NCBI RefSeq assembly: GCF_004324835.1
Contig: NW_021163037.1
Span: 124,001-188,000 of the forward strand
Direction: 5' to 3'
Length of the DNA stretch: 64,000 bases
DNA from: Dendronephthya gigantea
Taxonomy: Eukaryota > Cnidaria > Anthozoa > Malacalcyonacea > Nephtheidae
Shown here: positions 1 through 11,925 of the stretch, piece by piece
How positions within the stretch are numbered: position 1 is the first letter of the stretch
How the letters are laid out: each line of letters begins with the position of its first letter
The notes under the pieces: model-generated
Told to the model about the DNA's origin: nothing
What the model saw: only the letters and a program-made list of their open reading frames with translations
Database searches by the model: none
Made by a program: the position numbers and the translations under genes

Positions 1-1084
1 AATTTCCCCGGAAATTTCCGGGAAAAAAAGTTAAGAGCTGCCAAGTGATTGTTGGAAATAAGATTAACCGTTCGTCTTATTATAAAAGGGTATCTTAAGC
101 TAAAAACAATCCAGTGTTCTTTCTCTTTTAAACCTAAATTTGATTAAGACTTGATTTGCCTTTTGGATTATAAACACTTAACATCCTGTTTTAAAGTTGC
201 GGAAATACCCTCTCGCCTATATTTTTTGCATCTATATATAATGTATTTTTTGCAGTCTTAAAACTCGAAGCCATGCACTCGAACCCATACTATTACATTT
301 AAAAAAAAGTTTTGGCCTAAATTTCGTCTTTGTACGCGTACGTGCGCCTACGCATACCAGAAACGTGACACTGAAAAGAACGAGGAAAGAACCCCTTTGT
401 AGATGACGCAAAACTGACAAAAGGAAGCTAAATGGCTTGGACGTTATTTCCGCCTTGTGATAAAATTTAACAGCTTAGATGCCTTTGTGAAGAGAATCAT
501 AAGAACACAAAAGGAGTTTTTTTCTAAAAATTTCGAGGATGCATGGCACTTTTTCAAATAAATCCAACAGTAAACGACAAATATATGAGAACAGATTTAA
601 TATTCGATAATGAATGATTGTTGACTAATGTTACTACTCAGTCCATCTCGGGTTGCACCTTTGTATGGTCTCCTCTTTTTATTTATGAGGTAGAAAAATA
701 ACGCCTCCTATTTTGAAATATAAACGTTCCGCTTAGTTCTGTTGCTACTGCCTAGTGCCTACGCTATTTAATTTCTCAAAGTTTTTTGTAACATGATTCA
801 TTTGTAAATTGTCATAGTCTCATAGTCTCATAGGTCAGTGCAAGCGTACTATGAACGATGGGAAAATTTCCATATTTGGACAATCGGCCCCAGTTTTTGG
901 CGCGAATTTAGGCTCTAACCGAGCAAAAAAACTGGCACTAGTAGGTGGATTGACATCATTTTTAGTTGGAGTTTGGTTTTGTATGTTCGTGTTTGTACAA
1001 TTTTGAAAATTTATTTGTCATAATTTTTCGAAAGCGTATTAAGAAAGTTGCATCTAAGCTATTTAAGAAACGTTTCTGCATAAT
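1..1084. other. Region upstream of the NFAT-like gene; no gene seen
   Basis: No reading frame here looks coding; the only one listed on the minus strand is 62 codons, with no recognisable motif. The sequence is AT-rich and should hold the promoter and 5' UTR of the gene whose first codon is at 1085. I could not identify a convincing TATA box or a defined transcription start. Confidence 0.5.
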
Positions 1085-4000
1085 ATGAGTGAACAAGCCG
1101 GTTTTGGTGAGTCTTTTAGCACACAAAACGAAGGTATGTGTAGTGCATGTTTAAATGCATGGCAGATTTCGCTTTAGAATCTCGTGTCCTTTTGTGATAT
1201 TTTTAAATTATTTACCTGTGAAAACCCTCTAGAAAGGCAGTAGCATTTCATATGTCCCCGTCTAAAATTGTTGTTTATGCTGAAAAATAGAAATTCCTGA
1301 AATATTTGTCGAAACAAGGCCCGGTCATAGTTAACACTTGGTGCTCGTTTATATATGGTATTTTAAAAACAATCAAATGGAAACGATTGCTAAAATGCTA
1401 CTCAATGGCATGGAAATAACACCTCGCGGACAAAATTGCGGGAAAACTCGCAAATTTGTTCAAAAAAGCGTATCTATATTTTGACAAAATATGGTTTATG
1501 TTTGAGGTGCATTTGATTGTTAGAAGTGTCATAGATATACGTCTGGCGTCGATCAGACCTGCATTTTTTGGTTTTTATGTTGATACAAAACCATGTGAGT
1601 TTCATTTAATTTTAAGGGACAATCCTTGAAATTTATTTCCAGGCTTTGTTGCCGGCCATATAAGGTTGTGGTGGTATTATTCAAAGTATTAATTGGTTTG
1701 CTCATCATATGTATGTGATGTGCTACTCTGTGTTTACATGATGCATCTGTCTTCCATCCTGTCTTGCTCTTGTGCTAAAACTTTACTGTATGTAATGTGT
1801 AAAATGTGAATACCTAGAATTTGGATTCAGATGCTATTTTTTAAATTACAATACATCCTTAGCTATAAGTTTTATTGATAATTAATAACATAGGAACTGT
1901 ATAATTTTATAACAATTTAAAATTTATTTTAACCATATATATTAAAAATCATTATTAGTATTTAATAATCCTATCATAATATTTCTTCAGAGCTTTACTA
2001 GTCCAGCTTGCCTCAAAATTGATGTTTCCATACCTTGCATACCATAGAGATGAAAATTCACCTTTGGTTCAGTATAAAAAACAGTAACCAGGGATTAAAA
2101 CATGTTGCCTAAATAAAATCATGTTAGGAAATCATATTTAAAATTGCAACATTCTTGGGGAATGATCTGGTTAACAACAAATTATATAGGATATAGTAGT
2201 CTGCCCTAGTGGAATAGTAAATACATGTTTTATAAAATTTCCAACATTCATGTGTTAATTTTTAAGTAGAGTTATTTAATTCGACGCTTCATCCTATGTT
2301 TTAAAGTCATCCCGGCATACAATTTATTCGTGAGCAATTTATTTTTGAAGTTATGTAGACTACAATTGGTAAGGTTTCGCTCTGAATATATTTATCTAAT
2401 TATAAGCATTGTGTGTGTCTTGACTTCTTTTACATTCAGCAGAAAGATTAATGTAAGGATTTTCACCTATTTGTTATGGATTTGTTGCAACTGCAACATG
2501 TTTGTAATTTGCATTGAGTAGCAAGTAAGACTACATGTCCAGTCAACTTTTGCTTTTTTATCGTGAAAATGCTGCTTTGAGAATTGTTATGGCGGATGTG
2601 AAGTCTAAGCCTATATGGTTGTCATCGTGAATTTTAACTTGGGATAACTGAAATGTTTTTAGAAATTTTTATGAATTCAGCTATTTTTGGGATTGCTTTG
2701 GATTCATGATAACAATACCATAGTTTAACATGGGTTGTACATATTTTATAACTAATACCTTTTAAGTATAGTTATTCAAATTATTACAATACAGTGTTTT
2801 ACTATGTTAAAGTTGCCTATTTTGACTTTTTTAAATCTAATTATTTTTTTGGAGGATTTGTTTGCCTTTAGGGGCTGGTTGTATAAAACTACATCTTGCA
2901 TAGTTAAATTCTGTCCTTAACTACAGTTAAAGTTAACTAGTCTTTTATACAACTGGACCCAGATGGAAAGTTTAAATACATTGCAAATGCTGATTGTAAA
3001 AATGTAACAAACTATTCAAATGTTACTTTGAAACACTGTGTTTTACTAATTTACATAGTTATTGCTATATTGCAATATATTGTTGTTGGTTATTTCCATA
3101 TTCTTTGTCAATGTATAAGCAACAGACTTGAAATGTATAAACAATCTATAAACAACAGATATGAGGTTCCATATCTTTAGTCACTTCATGCAAATAAGTC
3201 ATAGAGAAATAAAATATATACATTAAATTTCAATTTATTTACTATTATACCACTTCCAAGCAAGTGTTAAAACCTGTTGAATAGAAGATTTGTCATTTTT
3301 TGTCCCAATGTCCTGATGGCAGACCTGAAGAAATTTGTTTCCTGTTTCTATGTTGTGGAATTTCAAGGGCTGCAGCAAAACAGTGCATACACTAAATCCT
3401 ACAAAATGTATTATACTACATAATGTCATTATTGCTGATGGTGGTAAAGTGGGGCTTCCTATGCTGATAGGTTTCTATTTCTGTTTTAGTTGACATGTGT
3501 GAAAACTTGTTTGGTTTACCATACATTGATAGCCCATCTAGTGTTGATTCTGGTATGGCTAGGTCACCTTTTTCTTGTGATTCATCAAGTCCTAGCTCTC
3601 CATCTTCACCTAATTTACCAAATATACCTGAAGAGGAGTTCCAAAACATTGCACCTTTGACAGAAAGTGAAGATGATAGACATCCTAGTAATGTCAAAAA
3701 TGGCAAATTACTCCAGGATAAGCCACAAACCCCTCGATTTACTGAGAAGACTGTTAAGAAATTACTGGAGCTACTGGTTGCTGCCAAGACGACAGATGAG
3801 CGTTCTTTGCTATCCAATCTTTTGACCACTCTTGTCACAAATTCGCTAAAGAAAGATGAAACTCCTTCAACTTTACCTGGTAATGTTAAGAAGAATAAAC
3901 ATGAACTTTCTTTGCTTACTCTGGGGAAAAAAAGACCATCCAGTCCATATAGTAATGAAGTTCCTTGCAAAGTAATGAAAACGGTTGATCCTGTTAAGCC

Positions 4001-7000
4001 TTCTATAGTCATGGTTGAACAGCCTGAGCAGGTTTGTGTTAAGTAACAATAGCTTATAATCCACAGTATCATTTAGATGTTTGTACATACTAAATAAAAG
4101 TTTACATTTCTATTTCATAAGTATTTGTCCATGTGTTGTGTATTTAAATTTTTATGCATACCTGTAAATTTTATCTTATGCAATACAAAAAATCTAACCA
4201 TATTTAATATTACAATACTGTAATAAAGAATAAACATTTCACTTGCTTCATTGAGTTGTTTGAAGTTTGGAACCATTTAAGTGTACTCTGTATGACTATT
4301 TTTTGGGTAGGTTGACCTACCTATTGTAGTAGTTCATTGATATACACTGTAATATTTATGGTATATAAAGTGTAGATTATCAACAACAAATGTTACAAGG
4401 CTGATTGATTCTTGTTGTCTCTAAAAATGAATGGCTGAAGACTGTAGTAACCGAAACTGTACATGGTTTAAAAATATAGAAACAGTAGAAAAACAATTAC
4501 AATATGCTGTAGGGCAAATGGAGTTGTAAAGGTAAAAAACATGTCCGATTCTCTATGCACTGAATTTAATCTATGTTCTGAATAGTGAAAACAATGTTGA
4601 ATGAGAAAAGTAATGTTAAAAATAGTAATGTTTGTGTGAATGTTCACTTGATTCCTCAAAATATTAATGTTGTTTAAATATTTTAGAACTACAGAGCCAG
4701 GTACGAGAGTGAAGGATGTCGTGGGCCTGTTCATGGTTCATCTGAGCTGACATTCCCTACATTTCAGGTAATATTCTTTATACTCACTTGTTCCATTATT
4801 GTGTAACCTATTGCAGTTTGTTTCACTTGTGCCATTAAATGCACATTTTGGAAATGGACACACTTATTTGTTTCATAATTAAATTCCCCTTGAATTGTAT
4901 TTTATATCAGGTAAAAGGATACAATGAACCATTGTGGGTCACTGTATATCTTGCAACAAGTAATGGAACACCCCATTTCCATCTGTTGTGTGGTCCTGGG
5001 TCCACTAAATTGCCTTGCCAAAATACAACCCTACTAGATGGTGTTGGTGCTATTCAAGTGCTGGTAGGACCAGAAACTGAAATGACTGCTGTGTAAGTAA
5101 AAATTTAAAGTCTTGTTAAAATTCATAGTAATAGAACTTGATAGATATGACACATTCTAGGTGATCTTCCTTTGAAAATACTCACATTTGCAGTGCATAT
5201 TTATTTTTCAGCTTAGATTGCATCAGTTTGAAGAGACGGCGGAATTTTGAGGCGGACAAAGAATTACGAAGAAGAGGTTTAAATCCTGTTGACTGGAAAT
5301 CAGAAAGGAAAGAAGCCTGTTTTGTTATGACTGCAGAAATACCTGGTTATCCCAGTCAGACTATTACTTGCAAGTCAAAAGTTTTTCAGTGTAGTAAGTA
5401 TTAATAGCCCTATACGCTATCAATCAGAATTGTCCCTGACTTAGCCTAAGGTTGTATCAAAAATTGATGTAAAAATATGCTTTTAAATCAGTCTGTGTAT
5501 AACTAATATTGAACCTATTGATACAGCTGCTCCCCCAGGAAATCCTGAAATCTGGTGGATGAGACCAGTTCAAGGTTATGTGACAGGTGGTGAGGAAATT
5601 GGCATTATTGGGAAGAAATTCCTAAAAGGTTTGTTGTTAAACGTTTCTTATTGTGCATTTGCTGTGTTTAAGTTGGGTTTTTGCATAACTTCCTTATTGT
5701 TTTTCTCAACAATAGTTTTCTCTTTCTTGCAGGGTTCCAAGTGAGATTTTATGGAGAATTACCAAATGGTATGTAAATTTTGTCTTTATTTCTTTTTGAA
5801 ACTTTTTGCTGAAACTAAAGTGATCCAAAGTCAAAGATTATTTGTTTCCTGTCGTTTTTTAATAACAATCGAGTGACAAATCTGCTCAATAGCCTAACAC
5901 CTGTTTTCAAAATTGCAATATTTAAATTTAAACTTAAAAAATTTAAATCTTCATTTTAAACACCATATGTTTTATATATCTATATAAAATACAAGTGGTG
6001 AAAAATTGAAATTGTGGTTTGGAAATGCATCTTGATAGGAAATAGGTATATGTGACTTGACAAAACTTGAATTTGAAATGTAGGATTCTCTGGCTTTTAG
6101 CATTTTTTGAAAACAGATGTAACAACTAAGGAAGTAATTGGGAGTTCATTTTAAGGGTTATATGTTCTATTAAAGAATAGTGTTAAAGTGCTACTATTTC
6201 ATGTGCTTCAGACTTCAGGATTAAAACTAATATTTTGGTTTTGGCTCTGTTTAAAATGTACAGAGCAACTTTGTTTGCTTTATGTCAGCAAAAGGTTTTT
6301 TGAAATGTTATTTGTGTTACATGCTTGTTGTATTTATTATTTCCGTTCATCTCATTCTAATTTCTGCTTGTCTTTCTGTATGTGTTCACAATGCACTTGC
6401 TTATGCACATTCATGACTTCATTACTCATTGGTTTTCTCAAAAACATCTCGAATATTGCACGATTCATTTGCAGCATTTTTGCACCTCAGCTCATTTTTC
6501 AGAAATTACACAAACACTCAACAAAAACACTTACGTTTGCATGTGATATTTTTATGAAACCTTCCAAATTCTAAAACAATACTAGTTTCTGTAAAAAATG
6601 AAAAATGATAATATAAAAAATGGCTGTATTTTTCTTTACTAAGTTTAAAAATAAACTGGCAGGATGGAAGTGTGATTAAGAATATCTTTTGCAAAAACCA
6701 ACAAGTCTTTTCTATTCACATGCCAGCGGTTTGGTTGGGTAATTTTGTCTGCTCTATGTTTATTGTAATCGTAATTGTCTTGTGTAGTACTTGTATATTT
6801 TTAGCTGTTAATTTTATTGCCTTAAGCCTTTATCTTGGCTATATCTTTTACTATGTGCAGTGCCTGCCAGCGCTGAAGACAAACTGGATTAAAAAGTCAA
6901 GGTTTTGTTCAAATTCCTTGTAATAACATTCTATTGTGTAATTGGTTCACCTAATCCAACTTCCGATTTTTGAGATATAGCATGATAAAAGTGCTATTTC

Positions 7001-10000
7001 AAGAATAAATTTCGATTGACGTGGTAGCGAGTTCGACTGTTTCATTTCGACTATAATTAATGAGCAAGATACTCATTTTCAAACCGATCAGCCTGACGTT
7101 ACTTTTTTGTTTCGAGCAACAATTCCTATGTTGTTTTAAGCTATTTGCAAGGGAGAAGTATAGGCGAATTAAAATTTACACCCAAATCTGTAAATTATGC
7201 CCGCGTATAAACCAATGAAATGCTCTAAAATTTTCTTGTAGGCACAATTAAAAGAAAGTAAGACATAAGATTACATATGTAAATAGTCGAATTAAATAAC
7301 AAATGAATATATAATATTTAAATTAAGACATGGCAATGCTTGGGCTAATTTTATAAATTTGCGGAGCCTTCGGTGCATATTACGCGCTATGCAATCACTG
7401 AACTAAAGAATAATTGGAGTATCTATAAAAAATATTTAATATCAACAAGTCTAAACTATTCTTGAAAGAATAAATTATATAATACCCTAATATAATTGAC
7501 AAATAAACCAATATATATACCATAAAATGGGGTATAGACTTACCAAAGAGGTAAAAAACGTTTCACCTGTTAGCCTCTAATTGTAAAATACACAACCATA
7601 ATATTTTCTTAATTTATTTCACGAAAGCGATTATTTAAATACAACTTATAAGAGTTCTAACTGTTCTCCAACAGTCTCGACGAGGCGAGTCTCCTTCAAC
7701 AGGAATAGCACTTTAAGGGGCTGTTTACATGAGCCCGGTTACCCGAGATTCAACGAAGCGTGAGAGGACTTTGAGGTATTGAAATAAGTCTTTATGACAC
7801 CAAACAAGCGCATTCTATTGTTGTGGTGATTATACGACTGCCAGGATCATGTTATCTGCTCATTTCAATACCTCAAAGTCCTCTCACGCTTCGTTGAATC
7901 TCGGGTAACCGGGCTCATGTAAACAGCCCCTAAGAAGACACGTGTACATAGGAAAATTGTTCGAATATTGGGAACTAAAAATCCCAGAAACAGCATATTA
8001 TTGTAAATAATGGTATTGTTGTAAAACAGAAACTTACAGAAATGGTGAAGGAAATTTTATCTCTGATATTGTTGTGACACACTATTGTTAAAAAATTGTT
8101 CACTGCGAGGCAGCGGAAAGATTTAAATCGTTGCGACACGAACAGCTATGTTTAGAGTTTGCTTCTCATTCTCTGAGCAAAATCGAAACTAAATGCTTGA
8201 TTACGCCGATAGACCTCTAGCGTTTTTTAGAGTTTGTCCAAATTCGCAGGAGCGCATCATTATCAGAGGCTATAAAAAAATGAGGTCGTTTGTGCGAGTT
8301 TGTTGTTAGATACACCATGAAATACTATACTTCATAAAAACGTCCCCATTTTTTGAATAGTGGCAGATTTTGGTGCGGTCTTACGTAAAAATCCCCCGTC
8401 TTATTTTCCCAATGAACTGCGACTTTTTCCTTGATACGCAGAACGAGTTTGAGAAGCTAAAGCACGTTAACACGTTGCGTTTTCTGTTGCTACTTTTTTT
8501 GACGCATCCAAAAAACCTTTATGCGCATGCGCTGCATGCTTACAGAACTATTGAGTCGATTGTTAAAGTGAATTTTTACTAATCAAAAGTTTGGTTTGTG
8601 ACAAGATACATGCAATTATGGTGCACGTTGCTTATCGAGTTGACTAACCCTTTTCTTGACCTTTAACATGATTTACTATAATTACCCTGAGATCCCCTGA
8701 GAAATTTCAAATAATTATACATGATTGTCTTCAGAAAATGGTTCATTCGATTTTTGGAAGACTGCGGCGTGTTAACGTGTTTGATAACAAAAAAGTGTGT
8801 TACAACAAAACGTTGGTCAATCCCCCTAGAACTGGTTGCATTAACAAATATCCGTTTCAATATTTTGATGGAAATATTTGTCAGAAAATGGTAGCCATGT
8901 ATATTGCTACATAAAGCTGTCTTCACAAATGTATGTGTGTAATTCTATCGCACATTGGTTGACCAACGTACTTCTACCATTTCGACAGTTTCTGTTTGTT
9001 TTCGCTTATTGTGTTTTACTTCTATTTGGTTCCAGATTATGGCGCCTGGATTCGTAGAATGTGTCCCCTGAGAAATTTTCTCTTTGATTACAGTGATAGT
9101 TTGGGCGGCATTCGTGCTAGTCATTGTGATCTTTAAGACAAAATATTCTCAAAGAGAGGAACAGTAAGAACTAAATCCAAAAAAAATTTAACGTTAGTTG
9201 TCGTGGAAAAACGTGTGTGGGGGTGGTGTCCCAGGAAGGATTTAAACGTGGGGGATGTTTGAGGAATCTCGCGCGCGCACCGGGGGGAATGGGTATGCCG
9301 TTTTTTGTTTCCCACTCTTTCGTTGTGGTGAAACATCCAAGCGTTTTCAACTGTTTTCCACTCTGTGTTTGTTTCGATTAGGGCGGGACAGGGGAAAAAC
9401 AGTTGCAAACGTTTTATTGTTAGTTGTTGAAAGTGTTTGTTCCTTGGTGTTCAATTACGTAAACTTTGAACATCTGTTGTACAATTTATTTTTTAAATGT
9501 TACAAAACTTGTTTCACGCTTGCATGTGACAGAAAATCGCACAATGATATTTCCCTAATTTTGTGTTTATTTTGACACGTTAAACACCCATTTAGGGCCA
9601 TGTCCCGATTGAATGACAGATGTTTTAATGTTTTAAGTAATTGATTTGTACGTATGTATGTGTTCGTTATCTGTTGTATGGTTTGTGTTTCTAGTAATTC
9701 TCAAGTATACGCTAAAATACTTGGAGGGGATGGATAATTGCAGGGATACATTTTCGGAAATATCGCTTGAGAATTGCTTCCGTATTTATTTTTATTTACG
9801 TATTTAATACATTTATTTTCAATTTTTGTCGCTAAGCGACCGGCGCTTTCGTATAGGCCCATATGTCAACCAAAGGGTGCTCCCTTGTTGTGTGTTTACT
9901 TTAGCGGGAATCAAACCGAACATTGTCTTTTTGCGTTTTAGGTGAGATGTGGCAAGCTTATGGGGAGATTGATAGGAGCAAAACAAACACGGTTAGAAAC

Positions 10001-10863
10001 AACATATAGAAAATATTTTTAAAAAGGCTTCGTAATAAAGAATATATATTATTTACAAACATAATTTATTATTTATATAATAATTCAAGCTTAAGAGTGA
10101 GCATTTAATTGCAACCTGTGTGGTGTTTTCTGTACATTTTCTAGGGTGCTTGTGTGGTGAAGTCACCCCCTCTCAAAGACCCCATAACCAGTCCTCTAAC
10201 TGTCAACGTTGAAATTAGTGGGGACCTCTCAAACAATTACACCAGTAGCGATTCGGCATCGTTCACATACGTACCTCTTGGTAAGCCATCAGAAGCGAAG
10301 GATGGCACAATGTCACTCGATGTCTTCGAAGAGACACTCGAACTTTCGGAAATACTTCGTGAGATTGCTCAAATGTCTCCCGAATCTACGCATGTTCTTG
10401 ATATGGGTATTGATGCCTTGAGCAAAGGTGTGTACAATAAACGAGAATTTCTTGTGGTTGCTGATATGTCGACTGATATTATTGTTTAGTCTAATAAAAA
10501 ACCAGGTCTTGTAACCATACGGTATGCTGAGCAAAATCAACGGCTGTGAACTTTTTTTTTGCTTTTCGACAGAGTGGAAGGAAATTTCGGAAGCCATTGC
10601 GCAACTGCACATTGATGGGCGTATCAGTGACTCCCAAAATAAGGTGAGAAATCCTTAAATCGTATTGTAATTGACCACTGACACTGTAGATTGACAGACA
10701 GCGTTTTTGTTCGTAGGAGCTGAGATTTCTGGTATCACAACACGACACCATTCTGCTGGAGGCGTTCCGTTCAACCAAACAATCAGTGTCAGACTCTGAG
10801 TTTCTTCCCGTGTTTTGTCAGTATGTCGCTGGTTTGACGACCATTTCGATAAGCGCGAGCTAA
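1085..10863 (+). CDS. NFAT: NFAT5/TonEBP-like Rel-homology transcription factor, 11 exons, 574 aa
   Basis: Exons read as 1085-1133, 3490-4031, 4687-4767, 4911-5092, 5212-5393, 5527-5628, 5733-5768, 9942-9991, 10145-10427, 10573-10643 and 10717-10863; all junctions are GT-AG and the frame is continuous. Residues 1-197 are Ser/Pro-rich, with many SP pairs and basic patches. The Rel-homology DNA-binding domain runs from about 198 to 345 and opens with RARYESEGCRGPV, the NFAT-type recognition loop (NFAT5 has RARYLTEGSRG). It continues with VLDCISLKRRRNFEADKELR, matching the NFAT 'DC.GILKLRNADxE' segment. An IPT/dimerisation domain (about 347-454) includes IIGKKFLKG and ends in SFTYVPLG. Residues 455-574 are a predicted helical tail I do not recognise. 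Family role (known): nuclear DNA binding at NFAT/tonicity-type sites. It is shorter than vertebrate NFAT5 and has no Gln-rich tail. An NF-kB assignment fits less well. The 5' UTR is unverified. Confidence 0.88.
2871..2960. mobile_element. Short inverted-repeat element (GGTTGT family), in NFAT intron 1
   Basis: About 90 bp begin GGGGCTGGTTGTATAAAACT and end with the inverted counterpart (reverse complement GGGTCCAGTTGTATAAAAG). The ends resemble those of the elements at 40738 and 44214. There is no coding capacity and no clear target duplication. It is probably a tiny non-autonomous DNA element. Confidence 0.5.
5769..9941. other. Long intron 7 of the NFAT-like gene (4.2 kb)
   Basis: This intron separates the exon ending GELPNG from the one starting EMWQAY, inside the IPT domain. 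Apart from the MITE at 7717 I see no gene. The frames at 6188-6574, 6672-6923 and 9255-9575 have no recognisable motif and low-complexity hydrophobic composition. Confidence 0.6.
7717..7930. mobile_element. 214-bp MITE with long TIRs and a 3-bp TAA duplication
   Basis: The left arm (7717 to about 7786) and right arm (about 7862-7930) are essentially perfect inverted repeats of about 70 bp. The arms start GGGGCTGTTTACATGAGCC. TAA flanks both ends (7714-7716 and 7931-7933). A 3-bp TAA/TWA duplication is typical of PIF/Harbinger-mobilised MITEs; that superfamily assignment is inference. It lies in intron 7 of the NFAT-like gene. Confidence 0.8.
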
Positions 10864-11925
10864 GTACGTACAATTTCTTATGTACCGCAAGCACTTTCGT
10901 TCGTTCACATTGACGATATGTAAATACTTTATATTGCGCAATTCGAAAATAGATACATTACTTGCCTGATTAAAATTTAAACTCAATTTTTGAGATTTCT
11001 GAATAGAAGCAAAAGATTTTTTAAGATATATAGTATACCTTTACGAAAAAATGTACCAACCCTTTCAACTATTTTCGAGTTTCGCGTATGCCTATTCGAA
11101 TAGAGAAGCTTTGATTTTTGCTTAGCAATTATTAATGTAATGTTTAAGTTATTGCTTGAACTGTAAAATAACAATTGTGTATAATTTATTGACCGCATAT
11201 GTAGTATTTAGGTTATTATATAACCGATATATAAAACATTAAGTAAATCTTAATATACTAAAAGTAAACATCAGTAAAGGTGTTTTTGTTTTTTTCTTTG
11301 AAAAGCTTGTTAGCGGTCTCTGGAAATCGAAAACCATGTCAATGTGATTCATTAAACATTGAGTACGCGTTTAAAACAATTTGAATCTAACACAATTTTT
11401 GTTTGCGGGGAGACAAATTTTCAGATGTGCACGATTTTCTAAAGCCTGTATGAATTTTTCGTGGTTAAGTCACCCACTGTGAGTCACCTGGAGGCGTAAA
11501 TTTCCATTCGCTGTTAGCCGTGAATAACAGCTTAATGCGACAATGGCGCGCGGCCGCATTAATGGCAAGACCTGGGAGAACGACATCGTCACGACAAGGT
11601 GCTGTCAAATTGCACCAATACAACAAATTACACGCGTCGTGGTTTTCAAAGGTTTTCATATGCTTTTATTGGAGTTGTTTGTTTTTTATTTTTTTGTTTT
11701 GGGATACAGAATCTAAAAACCTAAGTTGATTAATTAGTATGTTTAAACTTTAAAATCAGAACTTAATAATTTGTATATTAACAATCGGAAATTACGAAAA
11801 GCGTTCACCGTTCAACCAAGATCGCTGAGCTTGCGCCACTTTCAGGCTACTGTATTACGTCATTCAACTTTGATAGAAGGTGACGTCACAAACCCCTATT
11901 ACGCGCAACTCCACACGACTCTAGC
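10864..11925. other. Intergenic region between the NFAT-like and Rab-like genes
   Basis: It contains the 3' end of the NFAT-like transcript; an ATTAAA at 10969-10974 is a possible polyadenylation signal about 106 bp past the stop. It should also hold the Rab promoter. A stretch around 11460-11630 is richer in CG dinucleotides than its surroundings and could be promoter-proximal, but no motif is decisive. Confidence 0.4.

Noticed and set aside
3416-4072. 218-codon minus-strand open frame
   Set aside because: It is the antisense shadow of NFAT exon 2, whose plus-strand reading joins in frame to the Rel domain.
6188-6923. Hydrophobic frames in NFAT intron 7
   Set aside because: T-rich intronic sequence translating into Phe/Leu/Cys-rich strings; no domain and no supporting splice structure.
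4687-10421. NF-kB/Rel identity for the first gene
   Set aside because: The recognition loop RARYESEGCRG and the NFAT5-like FLKG segment fit NFAT better, and no ankyrin repeats follow.
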